Source: Actinopolymorpha alba DSM 45243 (lineage in GTDB: Bacteria; Actinomycetota; Actinomycetes; Propionibacteriales; Actinopolymorphaceae). Taken from it: a DNA stretch of 47,794 nucleotides. The position numbers and the translations under genes were made by a program. Each line of letters begins with the position of its first letter. Within the stretch, counting starts at the first letter, position 1. Positions 7,791 through 15,796 of this stretch are shown piece after piece. The notes below the pieces were generated by a model. That model was not told the DNA's origin, made no database searches, and worked only from the letters and a program-made list of their open reading frames with translations. Where the stretch lies: positions 1 to 47,794 of the forward strand of contig NZ_KB892785.1 of assembly GCF_000373925.1 (NCBI RefSeq). Reading direction: 5' to 3'.

Positions 7791-8948
7791 TTACTCAACC
7801 GGGAGGCCGAGGCCACGGGCGATCAGCATGCGCTGGATCTCGCTCGTTCCCTCGCCGATCTCGAGGATCTTCGCGTCCCGGTAGAAGCGGGCGACGGGGT
7901 ACTCCTCCATGAAGCCGTACCCTCCGAAGACCTGGGTCGCCGTCCGCGCCGCCGCCATCGCCGCCTCGCTGGCGAAGAGCTTGGCCATCGCGGCGGCCTG
8001 TTTGACCTCGGCCGCCGGCCGGCCCGCGTCCTTGGCGGCCGCCGCCTTGTAGGTAAGGAGCCTGCCGGCCTCCACCGCCACCTTCAGATCAGCGATCTGG
8101 AACGCGACACCCTGCCGCGCACCGATCGGCCGGCCGAACGAACTCCGGGTGCTGGCGTACTCCACCGCCTCGTCAAGGCAGCCTTGCGCGAGCCCAACCG
8201 CCAATGCGGCAAGGGCGATCCGGCCCTCGTCGAGCGCGGCGAGGAACTGCTTGAACCCCGCGCCCCGCTCCCCCAGCAGGTGGTCGGCGGGGACCCGGCA
8301 GTTGTCGAACGTGAGCGGATGGGTGTCGGACGCGTGCCAGCCGAGCTTGCGGTACGAGGGTTCGACGACGAAGCCCGGCGTGCCCGTCGGGACGATGATC
8401 GCGGAGATTTCGTCGTCACCGGTGCGGGCGGTGACAGTCACGAGCGACGTGATCGGCGTACCCGAGTTGGTGATGAACTGCTTGGCGCCGTTGATCACCC
8501 ACTGGTCGCCTTCGAGTGCCGCGCGGGTCCTCGTCGCGCCGGCGTCCGAGCCAGCCTCCGGCTCGGTGAGCCCGAACCCGGCGAGGGCATGCCCAGCCGC
8601 AAGGTCGGGAAGCCAACGACGTTTCTGTTCGTCGGTGCCCCAGCGCAGGATCGGGCCGATGCCCAGACCCACCCCCGCCTCGAGGGTCACACCCAACGAC
8701 TGGTCGACCCGGCCGATCTCCTCGATCGCCACGCAGACGCTGGTGAAGTCGCCGCCGGCGCCGCCGTACTCCTCAGGGACGATCAGGCCGAACAACCCCA
8801 GCTTGCCCATGGCCCGCACCGTGTCGACGGGAAAGTGGTGGTGTTCGTCCCAGTCCGCGGCGTACGGCGCGATCTCGGCGCGCGCGAACTCGCGTACGAC
8901 CTGACGAAATTCCTCATGCTCAGGGGATAGCTCGAAGGCCGTCATCAT
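7791..8948 (-). CDS. Acyl-CoA dehydrogenase
   Basis: 385-residue flavin-dependent acyl-CoA dehydrogenase with all three domains: N-terminal helical (HEEFRQVVREFAR), middle beta (GFGLTEPEAGSDAGATRT, then WVINGAKQFITNSG) and C-terminal helical (VFGGYGFMEEYPVARFYRDA). The C-terminal EGTSEIQ places a Glu at 366 in the position of the medium-chain-type catalytic base. FAD-dependent alpha,beta-desaturation of a short or branched acyl-CoA would feed the carboxylase encoded next. It is the first gene of the operon, behind the palindromic operator at 8968. Two adjacent ATG codons (8948, 8945) are possible starts, with GGGGGT before them. An isovaleryl-type substrate is inferred from context only. Confidence 0.9.
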   Translation of the reverse strand: MMTAFELSPEHEEFRQVVREFARAEIAPYAADWDEHHHFPVDTVRAMGKLGLFGLIVPEEYGGAGGDFTSVCVAIEEIGRVDQSLGVTLEAGVGLGIGPILRWGTDEQKRRWLPDLAAGHALAGFGLTEPEAGSDAGATRTRAALEGDQWVINGAKQFITNSGTPITSLVTVTARTGDDEISAIIVPTGTPGFVVEPSYRKLGWHASDTHPLTFDNCRVPADHLLGERGAGFKQFLAALDEGRIALAALAVGLAQGCLDEAVEYASTRSSFGRPIGARQGVAFQIADLKVAVEAGRLLTYKAAAAKDAGRPAAEVKQAAAMAKLFASEAAMAAARTATQVFGGYGFMEEYPVARFYRDAKILEIGEGTSEIQRMLIARGLGLPVE

Positions 8949-8967
8949 GGACCCCCGTAACGCTCGG

Positions 8968-8991
8968 GCTTACGCTTACGTAAACGTAAGC
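8968..8991. promoter_or_regulatory. Palindromic LiuR/MerR-type operator
   Basis: A 24-bp near-perfect palindrome, arms GCTTACG and CGTAAGC around a central TTACGTAA, with one mismatched pair. It lies in the short space between the divergent acyl-CoA dehydrogenase and MerR genes. It strongly resembles the TTTACGT..ACGTAAA sites bound by LiuR-type MerR regulators of branched-chain acyl-CoA catabolism. Regulation of both genes from this site is inferred. Confidence 0.75.
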
Positions 8992-9040
8992 CTGACCGGG
9001 CGACTGGCGCAAGAGAATGGGCACGAGCAAGGGGAAGGAC

Positions 9041-9454
9041 ATGGGCGAGGGAAAGGACATCGGCACAGCCGGACCCCGCATCTGGACGATCACCGAACTC
9101 GCGGCGGATTACGCGGTGACGTTGCGGACCATCCGCTTCTACGAGGACCAGGGCCTGCTCTCCCCCGAGCGACGCGGCAGCCAGCGGGTGTTTCATCCGC
9201 GCGACCATGTGCGCCTGGGACTGATCCTGCGCGGGAAGCGGCTCGGCTTCTCGCTGCAGGAGATCGCCACGATCATCGACATGTACGACGCCGAACCCGG
9301 CGAGTTGGGGCAACTCCGATATCTGCTGGAGCAGATCGGCGTTCGCCGGAAGGAACTCCTGCAGCGGCGCCGCGACATCGACAAGACCCTCCGCGAACTC
9401 GCCGGGGTGGAGCGCCGCTGCCGCGAGGAAGTGGAGCGGCTCGGCGCCGAGTGA
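9041..9454 (+). CDS. MerR-family transcriptional regulator (LiuR-like)
   Basis: 137 residues from ATG 9041, chosen because GGGGAAGG precedes it; an ATG at 9017 would add eight residues but has no ribosome binding site. The winged helix-turn-helix is WTITELAADYAVTLRTIRFY, followed by EDQGLLSPERRGSQRVF, typical of MerR. An arginine-rich coiled-coil dimerisation helix follows, to the C-terminus. There is no cysteine metal or redox centre, as expected for the LiuR/acyl-CoA-responsive branch rather than metal sensors. It is divergent from the acyl-CoA dehydrogenase/carboxylase operon with a shared palindrome between them, so it most likely controls that operon and itself. The stop codon lies inside the first unit of a 98-bp tandem repeat. 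Confidence 0.85.
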   Translation: MGEGKDIGTAGPRIWTITELAADYAVTLRTIRFYEDQGLLSPERRGSQRVFHPRDHVRLGLILRGKRLGFSLQEIATIIDMYDAEPGELGQLRYLLEQIGVRRKELLQRRRDIDKTLRELAGVERRCREEVERLGAE

Positions 9455-9648
9455 GCGAAGCGGTCGGCAAGCGAGGTACGAGCACCGCCGCCCGCGCAGC
9501 GAACGAGAAGCCGAACGCGACCACAAGCACCCAGCGGCTCGGCGCCGAGTGAGCGAAGCGGTCGGCAAGCAAGGCACGAGCACCGCCGCCCGCGCAGCGA
9601 ACAAGAAGCCGAACGCGACCACAAGCACCGAGCGGCTCGGCGCCGGCG
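9437..9648. repeat. 98-bp tandem duplication, two full units plus a partial third
   Basis: The unit beginning CGGCTCGGCGCCGAGTGAGC starts at 9437 and again at 9535, and its first bases reappear at 9633. The period is 98 bp, not a multiple of three. The units differ at only a few positions. The first unit contains the last codons and stop of the MerR gene, so the repeat copies the gene's 3' end into the intergenic space. The unit contains GAGCGAAGCGG-type motifs. Confidence 0.85.
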
Positions 9649-10005
9649 AATTTGCCGTGCGAGGTGGGGACTTGCCGCGTGAGATCGCGCTCGTCTCGCA
9701 TGGCGTACGACCTGCCCATCCGGATGCTGAGGCATCGGGCAACCCCTTGGCGAAGTTGATCACGAACTAGGCCGCAAGTTTCGAGATCATTTCGGGGAAG
9801 TGGCCCACGCTTCGCGCGGAACGTGGGCCACTTCCCCGAAATGATCTCGACCGGGTCATCACGAGCTTCCAGTGGGTTCATCAAGCGGCATCTGGACAGA
9901 TTTGTGGTCGGTTCATCCTCGCCCAGCACAAAGCTCTCCCCCGTCGCGCGGATCTTCTGAGCCGGCCGGGCATAGATCGAGCCCCGCCACGATTGGACAG
10001 GTCGC
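9649..10005. other. Intergenic stretch before the copper ATPase
   Basis: About 350 bp without a gene. It contains a half-element GGCGAAGTTGATCAC (9750-9764), similar to the arms of the 80-bp elements at 12524 and 25052. The long hairpin at 9781-9850 follows, then plain sequence leading into the copper-responsive promoter. Short open frames here lack coding features. Confidence 0.5.
9781..9850. terminator. Perfect 29-bp inverted repeat (long hairpin)
   Basis: TCGAGATCATTTCGGGGAAG continuing to 9809 is repeated exactly in inverse at 9822-9850, with a 12-base loop. This 29-bp stem is the longest perfect hairpin seen in the window. It follows the MerR gene and its tandem repeat and precedes the copper ATPase. 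A terminator or a mobile palindromic element is likely. There is no T-tract. Confidence 0.7.
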
Positions 10006-10020
10006 TACCCCCTGGGGGTA
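10006..10020. promoter_or_regulatory. CsoR-type copper operator
   Basis: TACCCCCTGGGGGTA is a palindrome of two G/C tracts flanked by T/A, the hallmark of CsoR-family copper repressor boxes. It sits 33 bp before the start of the copper ATPase. A TATGGT at 10019-10024 could be the -10, overlapping the box, and TTGGAC at 9993 could be the -35 although the spacing is long. No csoR gene is present in the window. Confidence 0.75.
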
Positions 10021-10053
10021 TGGTGTAGGAGTTGTCGAGAACGGAGAGGGCTC

Positions 10054-12294
10054 ATGCGCGAAACCCCGACAGGGCACGAACACGCGGCAGAGCATCAGCA
10101 CGCCCACGGTCAGCGAGGCCATGCCGAGGGCCAGGAAGCGCAGGCCGCTCACACCGGCCCCGCCCACCCCGACCATGCCAGTCCCGCCGGCCACGCATCA
10201 AGCCCTACCGGCCACGCAAGCGCCGGCCACGCGAATCACGATGCCCACGCCGGCCACGACAAGCACGCCGGCCATGACCCGGAGATGTTCCGGCGGAGGT
10301 TCTGGCTGAGCCTGATCCTCACCATCCCGATCGTGCTCACGAGCCACATGGTGATGGGGTGGTTCGGCTACACCCTCGACTTCCCCGGCATCATGTGGGT
10401 CGGGCCGGTTCTTGGCTCGGTCGTTTTCTTCTACGGTGGCTGGCCGTTCCTCGCCGGCGGCGTCTCGGAGGTCCGGGACCGCGCGCCAGGCATGATGTTG
10501 CTGATCTCGATGGCGATCGTTGTCGCGTACGTCGCCTCGCTGGCCACCAGCCTTGGGTTCTTCAACCTGGAGTTCTGGTGGGAGCTCGCGGCGCTGGTCA
10601 GCATCATGTTGCTCGGCCACTGGCAGGAGATGAAGGCGATCGGCCAGGCGCAAGGCGCCCTTGCGGCCCTCGCCGCGCTCCTGCCTGATGATGCCGAACG
10701 CGTTACCAAGCACGGCACCGAACGCGTCAGCGTCACCGATCTCACGGTAGGCGATGTGGTCCTCGTTCGCCCGGGTGCCCGCATCCCCGCAGACGGCCAC
10801 ATCGTCGACGGCGGCGCCGAGGTCGACGAGTCGATGATCACGGGCGAGTCCCGTCCGGTCTTTCGGGGTACGCGTGACCGCGTGGTCGCGGGGACGGTCG
10901 CGACCGACTCGGCGATCCGGGTCCGGATTGACGCCGTGGGTGAGGACACCGCGCTCGCCGGGATCCAGCGGCTGGTCGCCCAGGCGCAGGCGTCGCGCGG
11001 CCGCGCGCAGGTGCTGGCTGACCGGTTCGCGGCGCTGCTCTTCTACGTCGCGAGCGCGGCCGGTGTGCTGACGTTCCTTGCCTGGTGGGTGTTGGGTAAC
11101 CCCGACGAGTCTGTCGTACGTACCGTCACAGTCCTCGTCATCGCCTGCCCCCACGCCCTCGGTCTGGCCATCCCGCTGGTGATCTCACTGTCCACCGCGG
11201 TCGCCGCCAAGTCGGGAATCCTTGTCAAGGACAGGTTGGCACTGGAGCGGATGCGGACCGTCGACGCGGTTCTCTTCGACAAGACCGGCACCTTGACCAA
11301 GGGCCAGCACCGGGTCGCCGCTGTCGCTGCGGCGGACGGCATGAGCGAGAACGACGTACTCCACCTGGCCGCTGGTGTCGAGTCCGACAGCGAACACCCG
11401 TTGGCCCGCGCGATCGTGACCGCCGCAGCCGAGCGTGGCAAACCAGCCCGCGCGACCAACTTCCGTTCCCTCACCGGGCGCGGGGTGCAAGCCAGGGTTG
11501 ACGGCTCGACGTACGCCGTCGGCGGCCCCGCCCTCCTGCGGGAAACCGATGTGACGGTGCCCGACGGACTGCTCGACGAGACACGGACCTGGTCCCAGCG
11601 GGGCGCGGCGGTGCTCTATCTCCTGCGCCTGGACGGCAACAGCACCAATCCGGGCAGCACGGGTAACACGGGTAGCACGGGCACCAGCGTTCTGGGCGCG
11701 TTCGCTCTCGAGGACGAGGTACGACCGGAGGCGCGGGAAGCCATCAACCAACTCCGAGCCCTGGGCGTGAAGAAGATCGCGATGATCACCGGGGACGCTC
11801 GCCAGGTGGCCCAGGCAGTCGCGTCCGATCTGGGCTTCCAGCCCAACGTGGACGAGGTGTTCGCCGAGGTGTTGCCCGCGGACAAGGACCGCGCCGTCGC
11901 CGAACTCCAGGATCGCGGCCTCACCGTCGCGATGGTCGGTGACGGGGTTAACGACGCACCGGCTCTGGCCCGTGCCGATGTCGGCATCGCGATCGGCGCC
12001 GGAACCGACGTCGCCATCGAGTCCGCTGATGTCGTCCTCGCGAGCTCCGATCCGCAGGCGGTGGCCGGCGTGATCAGGCTGTCGAAGGCGTCGTACCGCA
12101 AGATGCTCCAGAACCTCGGCTGGGCCGCGGGCTACAACATCCTCGCCATCCCGCTCGCGGCCGGAGCGCTGGCGTGGGCGGGCGTCAGTCTCAGCCCAGC
12201 CGTCGGTGCGGTGCTCATGTCGCTCTCGACGATCATCGTCGCGCTGAACGCCCAACTCCTCCGCCGCGTCCGCCTGCTCCCGTCCTCGCGCTGA
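10054..12294 (+). CDS. Copper-translocating P1B-type ATPase (CopB-like)
   Basis: 746-residue heavy-metal P-type ATPase that pumps copper across the membrane using ATP. The first 75 residues are very rich in histidine (repeated GHA/HAGH motifs) and replace the usual CxxC HMA domain. Six or more membrane helices follow, with TGES (263-266, dephosphorylation), CPH (365-367, metal site in the membrane), DKTGT (Asp409 phosphorylated), an SEHP motif and a late MVGDGVNDAP hinge. CPH rather than CPC together with a His-rich N-terminus is the CopB (P1B-3) signature. A short Asn/Gly/Ser/Thr-rich insert lies before the hinge region. The ATG follows GGAGAGGG. The CsoR-type box upstream implies copper induction. 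Confidence 0.92.
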   Translation: MRETPTGHEHAAEHQHAHGQRGHAEGQEAQAAHTGPAHPDHASPAGHASSPTGHASAGHANHDAHAGHDKHAGHDPEMFRRRFWLSLILTIPIVLTSHMVMGWFGYTLDFPGIMWVGPVLGSVVFFYGGWPFLAGGVSEVRDRAPGMMLLISMAIVVAYVASLATSLGFFNLEFWWELAALVSIMLLGHWQEMKAIGQAQGALAALAALLPDDAERVTKHGTERVSVTDLTVGDVVLVRPGARIPADGHIVDGGAEVDESMITGESRPVFRGTRDRVVAGTVATDSAIRVRIDAVGEDTALAGIQRLVAQAQASRGRAQVLADRFAALLFYVASAAGVLTFLAWWVLGNPDESVVRTVTVLVIACPHALGLAIPLVISLSTAVAAKSGILVKDRLALERMRTVDAVLFDKTGTLTKGQHRVAAVAAADGMSENDVLHLAAGVESDSEHPLARAIVTAAAERGKPARATNFRSLTGRGVQARVDGSTYAVGGPALLRETDVTVPDGLLDETRTWSQRGAAVLYLLRLDGNSTNPGSTGNTGSTGTSVLGAFALEDEVRPEAREAINQLRALGVKKIAMITGDARQVAQAVASDLGFQPNVDEVFAEVLPADKDRAVAELQDRGLTVAMVGDGVNDAPALARADVGIAIGAGTDVAIESADVVLASSDPQAVAGVIRLSKASYRKMLQNLGWAAGYNILAIPLAAGALAWAGVSLSPAVGAVLMSLSTIIVALNAQLLRRVRLLPSSR

Positions 12295-12298
12295 CTGA

Positions 12299-12349
12299 GG
12301 CGAGCCGCGAGCTGGGGCGGGCCGCGAGCTGAGGCGGGCCGCGACTTGT
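12299..12349. repeat. Three 17-bp tandem repeats
   Basis: Unit GGCGGGCCGCGAGCTGR repeats three times directly after the copper ATPase stop codon. The first and third copies carry small changes. Confidence 0.7.
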
Positions 12350-12373
12350 CCGAAGGTCCCGCGCGGAGATCGG

Positions 12374-12419
12374 ATTGTGAAGACTTTGGGGTGCTATGGG
12401 ACCCCAAAGTCTTCACAAT
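12374..12419. terminator. Perfect 19-bp hairpin after the copper ATPase
   Basis: ATTGTGAAGACTTTGGGGT (12374-12392) is repeated exactly in inverse at 12401-12419 with an 8-base loop. It is placed as a terminator for the copper ATPase. No T-tract follows. Confidence 0.7.
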
Positions 12420-12523
12420 GTTCTCCGAAGAGAGGCCAGGGCCACGAGTTTGAGTAAGCCGCATAGAGGCCTATTCAGAACCCTCGTGATTGACAGGTCG
12501 CTGTGACCCGATTGCAGCGCTTC

Positions 12524-12603
12524 GGCGAAGTTGATCAACGGTCCACACAACGGGCGCTCCTGGCAGTGGGTGTCCGAATTCGGGACCCTTGATCAACTTC
12601 GCC
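12524..12603. repeat. 80-bp palindromic intergenic element, copy 1
   Basis: The 21-bp arms (12524-12544 and 12583-12603) pair with one mismatch. Each arm contains a TTGATCAA core that is itself palindromic. The first arm shares the 20 bases GCGAAGTTGATCAACGGTCC with the element at 25053, and the loops align as well (GGGTGTCCG shared), so the two are one repeat family. The rest of the 12295-12704 gap holds only this, the 12374 hairpin and the 17-bp repeats. Confidence 0.75.
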
Positions 12604-12704
12604 CCCACAACCCACACCGCATGCTTCGCGGGGAGATGCCGCGTGCGACCACCTTTATGGGAGCCGCAGGGTTGTCGGAACAAGCTCAGGAGTAGGTTCG
12701 TCCA

Positions 12705-13493
12705 ATGAGCGAGATTGACGTCTCACATAACAAGACAGCCGCGCATCGTCAAGAGACCGCGCAGCACAAGACGGTCGCCGAGGCGTTCGGTGCCGCCGCC
12801 ACGACGTACGACGCGAGCCGGCGGCGATTGGTCCCCTGCTTCGACGACTTCTATCGGACGGCGCTCAGGTTCGTCACGCTCGATCTGCCGGAGGCACCCC
12901 GGGTGCTGGACCTGGGTGCCGGCACGGGGTTGTTCGCAGCTCTGGTCGCCGGCGTACGACCGAAGGTGTCGTTGACGCTGGTCGACTCCGCCGCCCCGAT
13001 GCTCGACGCGGCCGGGCGCGCGCTGAGCGGCCTCGGCATCGCAGCTGACCTTCGGCACCAGGACCTGGCGGACCCCCTGCCCGACGGGCAGTTCGACGCC
13101 GTGATCTCGGCGCTCGCCATCCACCACGTCGACGACCCGGGCAAGCGTGACCTCTACCGGCGGGTGCGCGGCATCCTCGCCCCGGGCGGGGTCTTCGTGA
13201 ACGCCGAGCAGGTCGCGGGACCCACGCCCCGCCTGGACCGGATGTACGACTCCCTGTGGGAGGCCGACGCCCGCGCATTCGGCTCGGACGACCAGGAGGT
13301 GGCGGCGGCCCGGGTGCGGATGGCCTTCGACCGGCCGGCGACGGTGGCCGCACAGCTGGACTGGGTGACCGAGGCGGGCCTGGTCGACGCCTTCTGTGCG
13401 TACCAGAACCTGCGGTTCGCGGTGCTCGTCGGCTGGGCGCCGACCACGCCAACCGCGCCCGCCGACCGCCCTCGCCGACCGAAGGAGGTGTGA
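12705..13493 (+). CDS. Class I SAM-dependent methyltransferase
   Basis: 262 residues with the Rossmann-like methyltransferase fold. Motif I is VLDLGAGTGLF near residue 67-77, the acidic end of beta-2 is LTLVDSA, motif post-I/II is the FDAVISALAIHHVDD region, and motif III follows at ILAPGGVFVNAE. These are typical of UbiE/tocopherol-type small-molecule methyltransferases that transfer a methyl group from S-adenosylmethionine. An AGGAG lies 12 bases before the ATG. The neighbours (a copper pump and a VWA protein) give no hint of substrate, and it appears to be a single-gene unit. Confidence 0.85.
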   Translation: MSEIDVSHNKTAAHRQETAQHKTVAEAFGAAATTYDASRRRLVPCFDDFYRTALRFVTLDLPEAPRVLDLGAGTGLFAALVAGVRPKVSLTLVDSAAPMLDAAGRALSGLGIAADLRHQDLADPLPDGQFDAVISALAIHHVDDPGKRDLYRRVRGILAPGGVFVNAEQVAGPTPRLDRMYDSLWEADARAFGSDDQEVAAARVRMAFDRPATVAAQLDWVTEAGLVDAFCAYQNLRFAVLVGWAPTTPTAPADRPRRPKEV

Positions 13494-13584
13494 CCTAACG
13501 GACGTTCTGTAGCCATTCCGCCACAAAGTCTGGCAAGCTCCACAGGTCTCGTCGTGCTCATTGGTACTCCACATCTGGAGAGCG

Positions 13585-15696
13585 ATGTCGACCTGGCCGC
13601 CCAGACTCCTCGCGGTATGTGGTTCCTTCGCCGTCCTCACCGGCCTGGTCGCCGGCGGATCGGTCGCATCGGCGTCGGCTGCTCCAGCCGCCGCCAGTCC
13701 TGCGACCGCCCTCACCCCGGTGTCAGCCGCGCCACCGCCCCAGGCGCAGGCCGCACGGACCAACGAGGGCGACGCCTCACACAAGCTCCTGCTGCTGTTC
13801 GACTCATCTGGTTCGATGAAGGACCTGGACGACGACGGCACGACCAAGATCGAGGCCGCCAGGGGCGCGTTCCGCCGGCTCATTCCCCGCCTGCCCGCCG
13901 CCGGCGAGGTCGGGCTGCGGGTGTACGGCGCCACGATCTACGACCGCAACGCCCCCGGAGCCTGCCGCGACACCCAGCTCGCCGTACCCATCGGTCCCGC
14001 TGACAAGGACGCCTTGACAAGGGCCGTCGAAGGATTCCGCCCGTACGGCGAAACCCCGATCTCTTACAGCCTGCAGCAGGCGGCCAAAGACCTTGGAACC
14101 ACCGGCAAGCGCACGATCCTGCTGGTCTCCGACGGAGAGGAGACCTGCGACCCCAACCCGTGCGCGACCGCGCGCCAGATCGCCGGACTCGGTATCAACC
14201 TCAAGATCGACGTCGTGGGCTTCCGGATCAACCGCGAGGCCCGTGACCAGCTCCGCTGCATCGCCGACGCCGGCAGCGGGACGTTCTACGAAACCAGCGA
14301 CGCCGAGACGCTCGCGGCCAGCCTCCACCGGCTCTCGGTGCGGGCGTTCCGCCCCTTCCGGGTCAGCGGCCGGGCGGTCAGCGGCGCGCCGGAGCCCGAG
14401 GCCGGGCCGACTCTGACCGCCGGGCAGTACGTCGACAGCGCACCGCGGCGGGAGGAGACGAAGTTCTACCGGGTACGGCGCACGATCAAGGCCTCCACCC
14501 TGCACATCGGGGCGAGCGCCCGGCCGGCACCGGGGAACGCGGTGTCCTCGATCCGCCTGGAGACGAAAACTTCGCAGGGCGGTAGCTGCGGCTACGGGTT
14601 GGGTACCGAGGTCAGCTACACCCGGACCAACCCCGTCGTCACCGCCGCGACCTCGAGTTGGGATCAGTTCACTTCCTACCAATCGGCCTGCCAGGACGCC
14701 ACCGAACTGGTGGTGGCGCTCTCGCAGTCCAACCGCCCCGGCGCGGTCGACGCGGCCGAGGACACCCTCGGCGGCGTACCCGTCGAGATCGTGGTGATCG
14801 AGGAACCCCCCGTCACGTCCAAGGACGGCCTGCCTCCGGAGGCGGATGGCCGGCCGACGTGGACCAACCTGCCAGCGGGTAACACGACCGAGATCACCGC
14901 GGGCGCGTCCTTCTCCGACGCGCCACTCGTCGACGCCGGGCGGTACACCTCCTCCCTCTTTCCAGGGGAGGTGCAGTTCTTCAAGGTGCGCCTCCAGTGG
15001 GGCCAGCGGTTGGAGGCAGCCGTCCGCGCACCCAAGCCGTCGCCGAAGCTCGCCGCACTCACCGACAACCCGCAGGTACTCGACATCCGGATGATCAGCC
15101 CGGTGCGGGGGAAGGCGCAGGCGGCACTCAGCAACGTCGCCGGCAAGAACCAAACCTTCCTCGACGACCATGCCGACGCCGAAGCCCGCACCATGGCGGT
15201 CGAGGTGAGATACGTCAACCGCGACGCCGGCAGCGAGTCCCAGAAGAGCGTCGCTCTACCAGGCGACTATTTTGTCGCGATCTCCCTCGCCGCCGACCGT
15301 GACGACGAGTCCTATCTCCTCCCCGTCGAAGTGGCGATCGGCGTGGAGGGTACGGCCGGGATGGGTGCGCCGCGCTACGCCGGCGGGGACTCGATCCTCG
15401 TACCCGGACCCGACGGCGGACCGACGCGGTTCCAGGCCGTCACCGCCAGCGGGCCAGCCGCGGCCGCCGAACCCCAGCCGGACAGCGGTCCCGGCAACGA
15501 CGGGTCCTCCACAAACGGGCCGGCGTCTGGTCAGTCCGACACCGCGCTCCCGTTCCTCGCCTCGATCTCCCGGCCCCGCCTGATCGCCGTCGCGGTACTC
15601 AGCGGCATCGTGGTGATCCTCACCGTGGTCTCGATCGGGCGAGCGGTACGGCGACGGCGCCCACGGCAACAAGGGACCTCTGACACAGGACACTAG
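13585..15696 (+). CDS. Secreted, membrane-anchored VWA-domain protein
   Basis: 703 residues from ATG 13585, preceded by GGAGAG; an upstream in-frame TTG lacks one. A signal peptide ([19 protein letters not shown], ending ASA) leads into a Pro/Ala-rich stretch. The VWA domain has an intact MIDAS: DSSGS starting at residue 73, a Thr in GETPIS, and SDGEE. The MIDAS loop is followed by a Cys pair (ETCDPNPC). After the VWA domain come two Cys-containing beta-rich segments of no recognised family. The C-terminus has a Pro/Gly/Ser-rich linker, one membrane helix ([19 protein letters not shown]) and an Arg-rich tail. It is therefore displayed outside the cell with a metal-dependent ligand-binding domain. 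The ligand is unknown. Confidence 0.85.
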   Translation: MSTWPPRLLAVCGSFAVLTGLVAGGSVASASAAPAAASPATALTPVSAAPPPQAQAARTNEGDASHKLLLLFDSSGSMKDLDDDGTTKIEAARGAFRRLIPRLPAAGEVGLRVYGATIYDRNAPGACRDTQLAVPIGPADKDALTRAVEGFRPYGETPISYSLQQAAKDLGTTGKRTILLVSDGEETCDPNPCATARQIAGLGINLKIDVVGFRINREARDQLRCIADAGSGTFYETSDAETLAASLHRLSVRAFRPFRVSGRAVSGAPEPEAGPTLTAGQYVDSAPRREETKFYRVRRTIKASTLHIGASARPAPGNAVSSIRLETKTSQGGSCGYGLGTEVSYTRTNPVVTAATSSWDQFTSYQSACQDATELVVALSQSNRPGAVDAAEDTLGGVPVEIVVIEEPPVTSKDGLPPEADGRPTWTNLPAGNTTEITAGASFSDAPLVDAGRYTSSLFPGEVQFFKVRLQWGQRLEAAVRAPKPSPKLAALTDNPQVLDIRMISPVRGKAQAALSNVAGKNQTFLDDHADAEARTMAVEVRYVNRDAGSESQKSVALPGDYFVAISLAADRDDESYLLPVEVAIGVEGTAGMGAPRYAGGDSILVPGPDGGPTRFQAVTASGPAAAAEPQPDSGPGNDGSSTNGPASGQSDTALPFLASISRPRLIAVAVLSGIVVILTVVSIGRAVRRRRPRQQGTSDTGH

Positions 15697-15796
15697 ACTC
15701 CGGGAAGTCTGGAAGGTCGTGCGGGAAGGGGCTGCGTCGGGCGGCTTGACCGCCCATGACGATCGCCGTACGACCTCTGAGGGAGGAGCCGAGAGC

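Noticed and set aside
9549-9770. Short rightward frame in the 98-bp repeat region
   Set aside because: It is produced by the tandem repeat and has no start signal or protein-like composition.
10198-12255. Leftward open frames opposite the copper ATPase
   Set aside because: Antisense shadows. The sense frame carries every P-type ATPase motif.
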